A stretch of 48,367 nt of DNA from positions 1,747,941-1,796,307 of the forward strand of contig NZ_CH724125.1 in NCBI RefSeq assembly GCF_000153345.1, in the 5' to 3' direction. A program made the translations under genes and the position numbers. Source of the DNA: Neptuniibacter caesariensis (GTDB lineage: Bacteria > Pseudomonadota > Gammaproteobacteria > Pseudomonadales > Balneatricaceae). The first letter of the stretch is position 1; the number at the start of each line of letters is the position of its first letter. Positions 15,381 to 24,054 of the stretch are shown one piece after another. The notes below the pieces were generated by a model. The model made no database searches, was not told where the DNA came from, and saw nothing but the letters and a program-made list of their open reading frames with translations.

Positions 15381-17411
15381 TTAATTAAGACGCTTGAAAG
15401 TACTATGACATAAAGCCCCATCCAGAAGACCCATAGGATCATCCCCTTGCTTGATACATGATGAGAATGTCGAAAAAACAGCTTCCAGATGTTTTAAGTA
15501 GCTGAGAAGATGATCCTCAGTGTGCGCTATCGAGGGATAAAGTGCATTTGATGCCAGAATTCCCTGCTTTAATAACTCTTGGGATATCAGGGTTTTTAAT
15601 ACGACTGCCTGCTCACCTTTCAATGAAAAACCGCCTAATGCAGGTAGACCGAAGCACTCTATATCCAGTTTATAACGCTCAGCCAAATGCTTCCAAGCAT
15701 CACGAACCTTACAACCATAATCGGTGATCTGAAGCCAAGATTGCTCCTGTTCCATCACCTCCAAGGTTGCTAAAGCAGCACTAGGGCCAATTCGCTCAGT
15801 CCAAAAGGTGCTGCTGATAAAGGTACTTTGAGCAGCATCCATAACATCACGGGTACCAATCACTGCGGTAATTGGATATCCATTGCCCAGCGCTTTACCA
15901 AACACAGCCATATCCGGGTTGACCCCATACTTCAAATGCAAACCACCAAAGGTTTCTCTGAAGCCCGATGTGCACTCATCAAAAATAAGCACGACCCCAT
16001 GCTTATCGCACAATTCCCTAACAGCCTGAAGGTAACCATCCTCAGGCTCAATATTTCTTTTTACTTCCATTTTTACGACTGCGATTTCATCACCTTCGAT
16101 AATGCCACGCAAACGTTCAATATCATTGGGCATAAAGGTAATAACGGAGCCCTCCAGATCTTTAGGAACCCCTTTCGGGTCCAATCCAGGGAGTAGATGC
16201 TGATCCAGGGAATCATCGGAGCTTAAGTTAACTGACAGGTACCAGTCATGCCAGCCATGATAACCACAAACAGCGATCTTATCCCGGCCTGTAGCAGCCC
16301 GCGCAATGCGAATCGCAATCGAGTTAGCTTCTCCACCAGCTCTTGAGAATCGCACCATATCAGCCCAAGGATGTAGAGCAACCATTCTTTCCGCCAGCAT
16401 GACCTCTTCTGGACAATTCAAGCTGGACATATTTCCTTGTCTTACGGTTCTCTGCACAGCCTCATCTACTTTTGGATGGCCGTAACCAAGCGTATTGGTT
16501 CCAACCCCCATAAGCGCCATATCGGTAAAACTATTCCCATCCAGATCTTTAACAACGATACCCGAGGCTTCTGAAAAATAAGTTGGCCATCCATCAGGCA
16601 AAAACATCTCGGGGCGCTTTGAAAGCAACATGTTGCCACCTGGAATAAGCTGCTTAGCTCTGCGCCATAATTTTGTACCAGAACTCATTGTAGACCCTTC
16701 ATTTCTCTGAATTTCACAATTAGCTTCAAATTTAGCTGGCTGTTCGCACTGTAATTCAAGCACCTCTTTCCAACCAAAATGCACGTCAGGTGCCAAAGCC
16801 TCAAAAACAAACTTTATCACCTCTAGGTCTTCTATTTGGTCAAGAGTCCAACGTTTATCTGAGTGATTTTTATCTGCACTTAAAGTATGAGTTTTAAAAA
16901 AGCCCGGTTTACGCAGGTAAGGTGTCACATGCTCTCGATCATAGGAATCAACCGCATTTAGATAGGCATTTTTCAGCGCGTCAAAAGTAAAAACCTCTGC
17001 GTCAAGACCATCCGGATATGTGGCGGGATAGTTGTTACAAACATATTCAAAATCACTGTTCAGAATAGACTCAATAACCTCATCCACCAAAGTGACATCA
17101 ATCAGAGGGCAATCACCCGTTAAGCGCACAACATATTCAGGATTATATTGCTCGGCGCAATCATAAAAGCGCTTTAGCACATCATGTTGGCTACCCGCGT
17201 AAATTGAGTACCCCCAACTTTTAACGGCCTCAATAAGGGAGGCATTTTCATGCTCCTCCCCAGTAGCCACTACAATCTGATCCGCACATTTACTCTTGCT
17301 CAAGCGCGATAGCATAATTTTAAGTAAAGGCTGGCCAACAACCTCTTTAAGGACCTTTCCAGCTAATCGCGATGATCCAAGGCGAGCCTGTACAATCATC
17401 AGCACTTTCAT
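15381..17411 (-). CDS. Fusion: SpsF/CMP-sugar cytidylyltransferase domain plus class III (GSA-type) aminotransferase
   Basis: About 676 residues in two clear parts, numbered from the upstream ATG at 17423. Residues 6-235 are an SpsF/CMP-KDO-synthetase-like nucleotidyltransferase (IVQARLGSSRLAGKVL, RLTGDCPLIDV, NYPATYPDGLDAEVF). Residues 245-670 are a class III PLP aminotransferase close to glutamate-1-semialdehyde aminomutase (RAGGEANSIAIRIARA, GYHGWHDWY, FDECTSGF), with PLP-binding Asp482 and Lys510 (FGKALGNGYP). Both parts look catalytically intact. The first would activate an acid sugar as a CMP derivative; the second would transaminate a carbonyl of unknown substrate. The ATG at 17411 is preferred because it overlaps the aldo/keto reductase stop as ATGA. 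The fusion may channel two steps of an atypical nonulosonate pathway. Confidence 0.87.
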   Translation of the reverse strand: MKVLMIVQARLGSSRLAGKVLKEVVGQPLLKIMLSRLSKSKCADQIVVATGEEHENASLIEAVKSWGYSIYAGSQHDVLKRFYDCAEQYNPEYVVRLTGDCPLIDVTLVDEVIESILNSDFEYVCNNYPATYPDGLDAEVFTFDALKNAYLNAVDSYDREHVTPYLRKPGFFKTHTLSADKNHSDKRWTLDQIEDLEVIKFVFEALAPDVHFGWKEVLELQCEQPAKFEANCEIQRNEGSTMSSGTKLWRRAKQLIPGGNMLLSKRPEMFLPDGWPTYFSEASGIVVKDLDGNSFTDMALMGVGTNTLGYGHPKVDEAVQRTVRQGNMSSLNCPEEVMLAERMVALHPWADMVRFSRAGGEANSIAIRIARAATGRDKIAVCGYHGWHDWYLSVNLSSDDSLDQHLLPGLDPKGVPKDLEGSVITFMPNDIERLRGIIEGDEIAVVKMEVKRNIEPEDGYLQAVRELCDKHGVVLIFDECTSGFRETFGGLHLKYGVNPDMAVFGKALGNGYPITAVIGTRDVMDAAQSTFISSTFWTERIGPSAALATLEVMEQEQSWLQITDYGCKVRDAWKHLAERYKLDIECFGLPALGGFSLKGEQAVVLKTLISQELLKQGILASNALYPSIAHTEDHLLSYLKHLEAVFSTFSSCIKQGDDPMGLLDGALCHSTFKRLN

Positions 17412-18289
17412 TTTTTTGTCCATGTTCGAGGGTCAAATAAGTTTCTGGGGGCGTTAAAGTCTGGGAAATCTAGCTCTATAGATGAGACCGTTTCAATAGC
17501 ACCCGCTATTTGCTGCAAATGATCTAATGAATGCACACCTATTATTACTTTAGATAGATAGGGGCATGAAAAAAAATAGCCTAAAGCAATCTGTAATTTT
17601 GACAGATCCAGCTCAGCACACCAATCATGATATAACTTCAGATAGGGTTGCCAGGATGGGGCGTACCGATGATATTGCTCTTCATTGTCTAGCAAAACGC
17701 CTTGTAAGAAAGCGGACCGAGCATTAATGTCGATCCCTAAAACACTCAATTGCTTTGCCCATCCGCTGCTGACTATCCTGTTGTCGAAAAGATTATAAGG
17801 AACTTGAATAACATCGGGCTTAATGACATCCAGAATGGGGCCAAGCTCCTCGGGGTCATAAATTGAAACCCCGAACCTACGAATAATGCCCTCAGACTTA
17901 AGCCCTTCCAGGTCATCTTCAAGGACGGACACATCACTCGCTAAGAGGTCAGAAGAAGAATGGAAATAAAGCGTATTTAACGAGCAGAGGTTAAGCCTTT
18001 CCAAGGAAGCATTTACAGCATCGCGAAGAGAGCAGCAGCGAGTAAATTGATTGTTAGGGGGTAGTTTGGTATCAACCAGCATCTCACTCAACTGGAGTTT
18101 ACCTAGAACCGTTTCACTGTCTCCATAGACAGCTGCTGTATCCAGTTGGACAATATCATTCGCTTTGCAAAAACGGATGATATTTTCAGTTTCTTCGAAA
18201 GGAACCTGATCAGAACTTGGGTTTGTGATACCGTAACTGAGCCCAAACTGAGCTGCCCCCAATATTAGTCGGTCAACAGCCCTACCCAT
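17408..18289 (-). CDS. Aldo/keto reductase family protein
   Basis: About 293 residues of the AKR TIM-barrel type, opening LILGAAQFGLSYGITN. The catalytic tetrad is recognisable: Asp and Tyr in LDTAAVYGDSE, Lys in LVDTKLPPN and His in LYFHSSSD. A late SKVIIGVHSLDHLQQI segment binds NADP phosphate. It would reduce a carbonyl with NADPH. The gene lies 20 bp after pseB and is translationally coupled to the fusion gene, so its substrate is probably an intermediate of the flagellar sugar. The frame is open up to 18361, overlapping pseB; the ATG at 18289 is chosen because it starts just before the conserved domain and right after the pseB stop. Confidence 0.83.
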   Translation of the reverse strand: MGRAVDRLILGAAQFGLSYGITNPSSDQVPFEETENIIRFCKANDIVQLDTAAVYGDSETVLGKLQLSEMLVDTKLPPNNQFTRCCSLRDAVNASLERLNLCSLNTLYFHSSSDLLASDVSVLEDDLEGLKSEGIIRRFGVSIYDPEELGPILDVIKPDVIQVPYNLFDNRIVSSGWAKQLSVLGIDINARSAFLQGVLLDNEEQYHRYAPSWQPYLKLYHDWCAELDLSKLQIALGYFFSCPYLSKVIIGVHSLDHLQQIAGAIETVSSIELDFPDFNAPRNLFDPRTWTKK

Positions 18290-18309
18290 CTTATAGCAAT
18301 AGCTCAAGT

Positions 18310-19293
18310 TCAATAGCCATTCTCTGACAGCCATTTTTTCAATTGATCTTGACTCATCCAAACATCATTATTGTCAGACGAGTATGTGAAATTTTCAGCA
18401 ACTTTCACGCCGTCTTTAATTCGCTTAGGATCATCACACCAACCATAAATCGCTGGAAGTATTTTGAAATAATCCTGATACTCAAAAGTATGCAAAGCGT
18501 CTTCAGAGCCTATCATCTGCTCATGCAACTTTTCCCCGGGGCGTATACCAATTGTATAATGCTCAGCATTAGGGCAAACCGCCTGCGCAATATCCGTGAT
18601 TGTCATTGAGGGGCACTTTCGAACGTATATTTCACCACCGACCATATCTTCAAAAGCTTGCCATACGAGCCCCACCCCCTGTTCAAGAGAGATCATAAAA
18701 CGAGTCATACGGTCATCAGTAATTGGCAATCGCCCTTCAGCTTTCAAGCTATGGAAAAAGGGTATGACCGAACCACGAGAACACATGACATTGCCGTAAC
18801 GAACAACGGAAAACTTAGTTTCGCTTTTACCCGCATATGAATTGCCAGCAATAAAAAGCTTGTCAGAAGTAAGTTTGGTTGCACCGTAGAGGTTAGCCGG
18901 GCTGCTGGCCTTATCGGTCGATAACGCGACAACAGATTTAATCCCCTTGTCCAAACAAGCATCAATGACGTTCATCGCGCCATTGATATTTGTTTTAACA
19001 CATTCAAAGGGGTTGTACTCAGCCGTAGGAACAATCTTAGTCGCCGCTGCATGAACGACATAATCTATTCCAGAAAGCGCCCTGACCAAACGGGATTTAT
19101 CTCGAACATCACCAATGAAAAAGCGAACTCTTTCATCGCCCTCATACAGCTTTGCCATCTCCCATTGCTTCATCTCATCTCGGGAATAGATAACTAGCCT
19201 TTCGGGATCGTATTTTTCAAGCGTCATTTGTACAAATTTATGTCCAAACGAACCTGTTCCACCGGTTATCAATATACTTGAATTTTTTAGCAT
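18310..19293 (-). CDS. pseB: PseB, UDP-GlcNAc 4,6-dehydratase (inverting)
   Basis: About 327 residues. ILITGGTGSFGHKFVQ begins the NADP-binding domain, followed by IYSRDEMKQWEM and the catalytic ALSTDKASSPANLYGATK (Asp-Lys pair and Tyr-xxx-Lys), diagnostic of PseB/FlaA1. It converts UDP-GlcNAc to the 4-keto-6-deoxy-L-arabino sugar, the first step to pseudaminic acid. The ATG at 19293 is chosen because GGGTGA precedes it at suitable spacing, unlike the upstream ATG at 19329. An extended -10 promoter lies about 60 bp upstream. It heads the unit pseB-AKR-fusion-RmlD-neuB-GT2. The next canonical enzyme, PseC, is not beside it. Confidence 0.92.
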   Translation of the reverse strand: MLKNSSILITGGTGSFGHKFVQMTLEKYDPERLVIYSRDEMKQWEMAKLYEGDERVRFFIGDVRDKSRLVRALSGIDYVVHAAATKIVPTAEYNPFECVKTNINGAMNVIDACLDKGIKSVVALSTDKASSPANLYGATKLTSDKLFIAGNSYAGKSETKFSVVRYGNVMCSRGSVIPFFHSLKAEGRLPITDDRMTRFMISLEQGVGLVWQAFEDMVGGEIYVRKCPSMTITDIAQAVCPNAEHYTIGIRPGEKLHEQMIGSEDALHTFEYQDYFKILPAIYGWCDDPKRIKDGVKVAENFTYSSDNNDVWMSQDQLKKWLSENGY

Positions 19294-19355
19294 AGTGGAT
19301 TTCACCCGATTCTTTCCAGCCGTTAACATAGCGCAATAGTACGTATACTAAGGTA

Positions 19356-19364
19356 ATTATAACA
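19356..19364 (-). promoter_or_regulatory. Extended -10 promoter ahead of pseB
   Basis: On the minus strand TGTTATAAT combines a perfect TATAAT with the TGn extension, 60-70 bp upstream of the pseB ATG. No good -35 is seen, as is usual for extended -10 promoters. It suggests the sugar operon is not wholly dependent on flagellar sigma factors. Confidence 0.5.
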
Positions 19365-19430
19365 GCTAGAAATAGTTTTTTATTTTCAGCGAGTTATATA
19401 ACTATTTAACGTGCGACAATTCGGAAAATT

Positions 19431-21434
19431 CTACAAATTGCAATATGTATCAAGGTTGTAGAGGTTATGCTTCATATCTTCCTCTACCTGATCAAGGAAA
19501 CGATTTACAATTTGACAGCTTTTAGCAAAATTCTCAGAATAATTTTCTACTCCACCGTAAAGCACAACCGAGTAAACAGCTGACAACATTGTTTCAATAG
19601 AGCCTTTAAACAACATCGCGGTATAACCATCTAGCTTTGTTTGCCAGAATGAATTTCTTATCTCGGATAACCTGTTAACCAGCTGCTCTTCATTTTCCAC
19701 AGTCAATTTCAGGATTTCCCTCAACTGAGAAAATAGTCCCTCTGCTTCTATAATAACCTTGCTTTTAACCTTGTCCTTGCTTTCAGGTAGGACTCCCTCA
19801 GAACTAAACACCATTTCATGCAGTGCCTGCAGAGTTTTAATCTTGTCCTTGCCAGCAACTTCCTTAACTATATAGTCATTACTTTCAAAGGCTGCACCAC
19901 GAATTTCGGCACCATCACTAAGGTTTTTAACATTAAGACCATACTTATCAATAAGCCTTTCAATGTTTAGTTTAGAACTGTTAAAGGCAGCATTTGTATA
20001 AAGTTCCTTACCATCCCGACCTTTAATCTTAAACTTATCATCGGTCGCCTCAATGAATTTAAAGATGTTTGGTGACTCATCCTTCGCTTTGGCATAGTAA
20101 CTCTTCTCAGAATGGTGTTTATCGATCTCTTTCATACCAAGATCAACACCAGCAAGGAAGACATTCTTCATCCCCAGAAGCACACATAGGGAAAGGCCGA
20201 AATTAGTTACGGTTGGGTTAGACCCGTCAGCGAAAGACAGTGTGTGGCCCTTCTTAATGGACCTTGAAAGATAAATAGAACCTAAATCATTTGGCTTGAG
20301 ACACTGACCGGTTTTATCCGCATCAAATAAACTGAAACAATCCGGATGTACCGTATTTAAACCGTAGAAATAGATCCCTTGACGGAAGCTTTCTGTGGTC
20401 GATTTAATCAACCAGCGGTAAGTATCATATGGGCGCTCCTGCTCAACATGAATGTCAGGCTTAATTCCCATTCCCTCGAGAGCACTTAAGCTTGAACCAC
20501 AAGAAATAAGAATCATCTTATCCTTGTTAGCCCTTAAAAAGTGTTCGCTCCCGTCCAAAGAGGGGCCATTACCAATGACGACTGCTGGTAACTGACAATG
20601 AATTTTACGTTGTAACAATCCAACAGTTGAGGGCGGTATATTTCTCTGACAGTTCTCTACGGTATGTGCCAAACCTACTTTTTCATCATCATAAAACCCC
20701 GCGGCAGCACTCGGAGCCAGCAGTTTTTTGAAAAAGTTTTCGAGAAGTGTATCTAGTGTACTGTTTACGTAATGTCGGTAAACAAACATTTTAGTAAATA
20801 CATAGTTACCTACCTCGTAGGTATACTGATGTAGGTTGTCGAGTATCTCTTTCTCTGTATCCCCAATAATGATCTTTAACTGACCCTTTACCGCTCTGAA
20901 AATACTTTCCCAATCCACGAAATACATAGATAGGTAGAATGAGTCTTTATTGTTTTCAATGATGACGACATTGTTGAGGGCTTTCTGTTCAAGTAGTGCT
21001 TTTATATGCAGCCCTGAACCAATTCCCACAATGAAAAGCTGCTGGATCAGCTGTTCATCCTGCGCAAAAAATTCTGGCATTGACGCATCACCGCGGAGCT
21101 CAACCAGGCTATCCATCATTTCATGATGTAAATATTGGGTATCAACTACATGCGGGTTGTAAAACCGAATCACACTGGCTTTAGTATCACGTAGAAACTT
21201 ATCTACTTGCTTATCCGCGTATTGTTCAGGGCGTTCCGGATAAACAAAACGGCCTGTCTTACGGTTGATGATGTTTATATGCTCACTTTCATCAAACGCA
21301 AGAGTTAAATTCTGAGGTTCATAACTCTTGAACTCAGCATAGACATCTGGTGACAGAAGTTCGAAGAACTGCATATTCTTCGTGAAGATGGCGTCAACTA
21401 CTTTATTTTGCTCAAACTTTTCCTGAAAACCCAT
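19431..21434 (-). CDS. maf: Maf-type motility accessory factor (DUF115), flagellin glycosyltransferase
   Basis: 667 residues. The central DUF115/MAF_flag10 domain has VVIGNGPSLDGSEHFL and ILISCGSSLSALEGMGIKPD, followed by LCVLLGMKNVFLAGVDLGM. The N-terminal part has a second Rossmann-like block (FIVGIGSGLHIKALLE), and the C-terminal third is helical. Maf proteins transfer nonulosonic acids (pseudaminic or legionaminic type) from CMP donors onto Ser/Thr of flagellin in the cytoplasm before export. It begins 9 bp after the fliD stop, so it is expressed with fliD, right beside the sugar genes. This is the strongest contextual evidence that the island serves flagellin glycosylation. No other recognisable flagellin glycan transferase is present. 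Confidence 0.9.
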   Translation of the reverse strand: MGFQEKFEQNKVVDAIFTKNMQFFELLSPDVYAEFKSYEPQNLTLAFDESEHINIINRKTGRFVYPERPEQYADKQVDKFLRDTKASVIRFYNPHVVDTQYLHHEMMDSLVELRGDASMPEFFAQDEQLIQQLFIVGIGSGLHIKALLEQKALNNVVIIENNKDSFYLSMYFVDWESIFRAVKGQLKIIIGDTEKEILDNLHQYTYEVGNYVFTKMFVYRHYVNSTLDTLLENFFKKLLAPSAAAGFYDDEKVGLAHTVENCQRNIPPSTVGLLQRKIHCQLPAVVIGNGPSLDGSEHFLRANKDKMILISCGSSLSALEGMGIKPDIHVEQERPYDTYRWLIKSTTESFRQGIYFYGLNTVHPDCFSLFDADKTGQCLKPNDLGSIYLSRSIKKGHTLSFADGSNPTVTNFGLSLCVLLGMKNVFLAGVDLGMKEIDKHHSEKSYYAKAKDESPNIFKFIEATDDKFKIKGRDGKELYTNAAFNSSKLNIERLIDKYGLNVKNLSDGAEIRGAAFESNDYIVKEVAGKDKIKTLQALHEMVFSSEGVLPESKDKVKSKVIIEAEGLFSQLREILKLTVENEEQLVNRLSEIRNSFWQTKLDGYTAMLFKGSIETMLSAVYSVVLYGGVENYSENFAKSCQIVNRFLDQVEEDMKHNLYNLDTYCNL

Positions 21435-21443
21435 CTATAACCT

Positions 21444-23531
21444 TTAGCTAGACTGCGCAGTGAATGGTAGACGATCCAGAATACCATCAAGTTGATTACC
21501 TGTACTCTGAAAACTATTGATAATTCTTTCCATAGCCAGAAACTGGGAATAGAGCCTTGCCTCAACCTTCTCCATTCTCCTATCAAGCTCAGCGCGATCT
21601 TCTGTTACATCCTCTAGTGCAGAATTAATATTCTCTTCACGGTTTTCTATTGTGCCACTACTGGATAGCAGGCTATCGATCAATACGGTCAGCTCTCCAG
21701 CGATACCACGTGTAAAGGTTGTGGAAACGGTTCCTGCAGCAACTGCATTTTCACCAACTGTAAAGTTCAATCCGTATGAGTCGGATCCAATTGGAGGAAG
21801 CAAAACATTCCCTGAACCAAACGCTGCTTTCCCAGCAATAGTACCTTCTGCATTAACGCCAATATCTGAAAGCGCAGCCAAACCAAGCTCTGCCGCTTTT
21901 GCTGGGTTCGCAAAGTCAGCTGACTCGAATTTAACCTCTGAGGATGCGCCATAACTTCGCGATGTAAAAACAAACTGCCCAGCAGTATAAGCAACATCAA
22001 CGGTTACATTTGCCGCTTTAAGATTGGTATCGCCATTAATCATAGCTTGCAAATCAGCACGCACCTCCTCTTCAGAAGAGTAACTACCATTAAGAACGAT
22101 ATCTTCGGATTTCGTTCCATCGACCGTAACCTTAAAAGCATAATCGGCCCCTAAAGTGACAGGGGGCGAACTGAAATCCAGAGTCTCAGCATTAGCTGAA
22201 ACAGTTGCCTTCTCTGGATTGGTGGTTACAACAACATCATAGCTACCAGGTACGGTTTCATTTGCATAGCTACCTACACCAACGGTGACCTGATTACTGC
22301 TAGATTGCGTATTTTGTGCGAATAAGTTCTCTATCAAATCATAGTTATTATTAAACGCATTTGAAAAATCATCTTCATTGATAGAAAGCGTGCCATCTAA
22401 CTCAGTCCTGATACCAATATTGGTGAGTGCAGTAAAACCACCACTTAAACCGGTTACCTCAGCAGTCACCGCCGTACGAATTCTATTGATTAGGGTTTTA
22501 GCGGTACCATCTGTTGAAAGATCGCCTTTAACAGTCTGATTGTTTTCATCAGTACTAGTGCCAACCAGATTCTGCGACGTTTGATAGAATAGGTTGTAGG
22601 CTTCCACAAGATCTCGGGCTGCCTGCTGAGCCCCGCTTTTGTCTGCACTAACTGTAAAGGTGAGGCTATTACCAGGGTCTGCCTTATTCAGCGAAAAATT
22701 GAATCCCTGAATAACATCATTTATTTCGTTTGTTTCACGAAGGACCGTTAATCCATTGACCTTCAGTTCCGCATCTTTGCCCTGCTGTGTCTCTGTGACC
22801 TGAGAGTGCTCATTTTCGTTAAATTCGAAAACACTTAAACCCGTAGCATCACCTTTTGTTGCATCATCACTTGAGATTCGTAGCGCATTATTTTTTCCTG
22901 ACGGAGCGGTCAGTAGCAACTGATACTGACCATCAACCAATAACACCGACGCTTGAACATCTGCATCAGCAGCATTGATCTTATCTGCAATATCATCCAG
23001 GGAATCACTGGCTTCGACACTGATATTTAACGCAGCCCGCTCATCATTAGAGACAAAGGAGTATGGCTCATTTATCGCATCAGCATCCGCTCCTGGGGCA
23101 GCATCTTCATCATAAGTCCAGGTACCAAAGCTTACTGTCAACGTACCAGTTTCACCTAGAGCAGCATCTTTATCCGCATAGGAACCTGTAGCAAGGGATT
23201 GAGCTTGTGCCACATCAACTACTTCTATCTGATAAGTACCTGTTTGTGCACCTGGATCTACTGAATTCGGTGTTATCACCGTCGAATCAGGGAAAGCCAC
23301 TGAACGAGCATTGAATGTATCATTGCTCGCAAGGGACGCCATGGCATTTTGAAACTCGGAAAGACTGCTTTTTAACGTACCGTATGCAGATATTTGAGCT
23401 TCCAGCGTCTCTTGACGTGTATTAAGACGCTGCTCCTGAGGAGCTTTTTCAATTTCAACTAACTGGGAAACTAGACTGGTGGTGTCGATACCAGAACCGG
23501 CACCCAGTGATCTAATGATACTATCACTCAT
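21444..23531 (-). CDS. fliD: FliD flagellar filament cap
   Basis: About 695 residues, longer than the usual 450-480 of enteric or pseudomonad FliD. The N-terminal D0/D1 segment is typical (IIRSLGAGSGIDTTSLVSQL, IEKAPQEQRL). The C-terminal coiled coil (about 630-690) ends with SQFLAMERIINSFQSTGNQL. The extra length is an inserted domain after FNNNYDLIENLFAQ, rich in Thr/Val beta structure (about 405-600). FliD caps the growing filament and folds incoming flagellin. The ATG at 23531 is chosen over 23537 because AGAGG lies 8 bases before it. It follows flaG by about 48 bp and precedes maf by 9 bp. Confidence 0.93.
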   Translation of the reverse strand: MSDSIIRSLGAGSGIDTTSLVSQLVEIEKAPQEQRLNTRQETLEAQISAYGTLKSSLSEFQNAMASLASNDTFNARSVAFPDSTVITPNSVDPGAQTGTYQIEVVDVAQAQSLATGSYADKDAALGETGTLTVSFGTWTYDEDAAPGADADAINEPYSFVSNDERAALNISVEASDSLDDIADKINAADADVQASVLLVDGQYQLLLTAPSGKNNALRISSDDATKGDATGLSVFEFNENEHSQVTETQQGKDAELKVNGLTVLRETNEINDVIQGFNFSLNKADPGNSLTFTVSADKSGAQQAARDLVEAYNLFYQTSQNLVGTSTDENNQTVKGDLSTDGTAKTLINRIRTAVTAEVTGLSGGFTALTNIGIRTELDGTLSINEDDFSNAFNNNYDLIENLFAQNTQSSSNQVTVGVGSYANETVPGSYDVVVTTNPEKATVSANAETLDFSSPPVTLGADYAFKVTVDGTKSEDIVLNGSYSSEEEVRADLQAMINGDTNLKAANVTVDVAYTAGQFVFTSRSYGASSEVKFESADFANPAKAAELGLAALSDIGVNAEGTIAGKAAFGSGNVLLPPIGSDSYGLNFTVGENAVAAGTVSTTFTRGIAGELTVLIDSLLSSSGTIENREENINSALEDVTEDRAELDRRMEKVEARLYSQFLAMERIINSFQSTGNQLDGILDRLPFTAQSS

Positions 23532-23578
23532 TGCCATTGCCTCTGGATTTTAGGTGAGTGGAAGAAGCCTGTAGTGTC

Positions 23579-23956
23579 TCAGGCTTCCTCGTTGAAGATC
23601 AAGCCCATCATACGATCCAGTGATTCAGCAAAGCGAAGAGCTTCTTCATTTGGAATCTGTCGAATGACTTGGTCGGTACTTAAATCGCGAACCTGAACTA
23701 CTACTTTTTCCGAAGATGAATCTACAGAAAAATTCAGAGAGCGCTGGCCGCTTTTCATCATCTCATTGAGGCGATCAATTGCAGCTTCCAGCTTCTCAGC
23801 AGATACTTCCTGCGTCTGTTTCGCCTGCTGCTGGTAACGCTCATTATTTTGAGGCTCCACAGGCTGACGCTGAACTTTATCCGCTTGCTGAGGCTGCTGA
23901 GACGGCTGAACAACATTAGCAGCTGCATTTGCGGCGCTCATTGATTCAATAGCCAT
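23579..23956 (-). CDS. flaG: FlaG family flagellar protein
   Basis: 125 residues with a low-complexity Gln-rich N-terminus (about 15-50) and the conserved FlaG domain: LNEMMKSGQRSLNFSVD, VVQVRDLSTDQVIRQIPNEEAL and a C-terminal DRMMGLIFNEEA. FlaG occurs between flagellin and the cap gene in polar flagellates and influences filament length; the exact mechanism is unclear. Location between fliC and fliD is standard. No separate sigma-28 promoter is visible upstream, so it may be read from fliC through the hairpins at 23990-24054. Confidence 0.9.
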   Translation of the reverse strand: MAIESMSAANAAANVVQPSQQPQQADKVQRQPVEPQNNERYQQQAKQTQEVSAEKLEAAIDRLNEMMKSGQRSLNFSVDSSSEKVVVQVRDLSTDQVIRQIPNEEALRFAESLDRMMGLIFNEEA

Positions 23957-23989
23957 AACTCATATCCTCTTAGTTAACCTTTGAGTAAT

Positions 23990-24015
23990 CCCCCTTCGCT
24001 GTCTAGCTCAGGGGG
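23990..24015 (-). terminator. Hairpin between fliC and flaG, possible partial terminator
   Basis: CCCCCT/AGGGGG perfect 6-bp GC-rich stem with a 14-base loop. There is no T run after it on the minus strand, so it may attenuate, or protect fliC mRNA, rather than fully terminate. This fits high flagellin and low flaG/fliD output. Confidence 0.45.
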
Positions 24016-24028
24016 ACTTGAACTCTTT

Positions 24029-24054
24029 CAGTAAGTATAGTCGCTATCTTACTG
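24029..24054 (-). other. Hairpin overlapping the fliC stop codon
   Basis: Inverted repeat CAGTAAG(t)ATAG - TCG - CTAT-CTTACTG with one bulged base spans the TAA of fliC. It probably folds in the mRNA 3' end and may stabilise the flagellin transcript against exonucleases. Confidence 0.45.
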
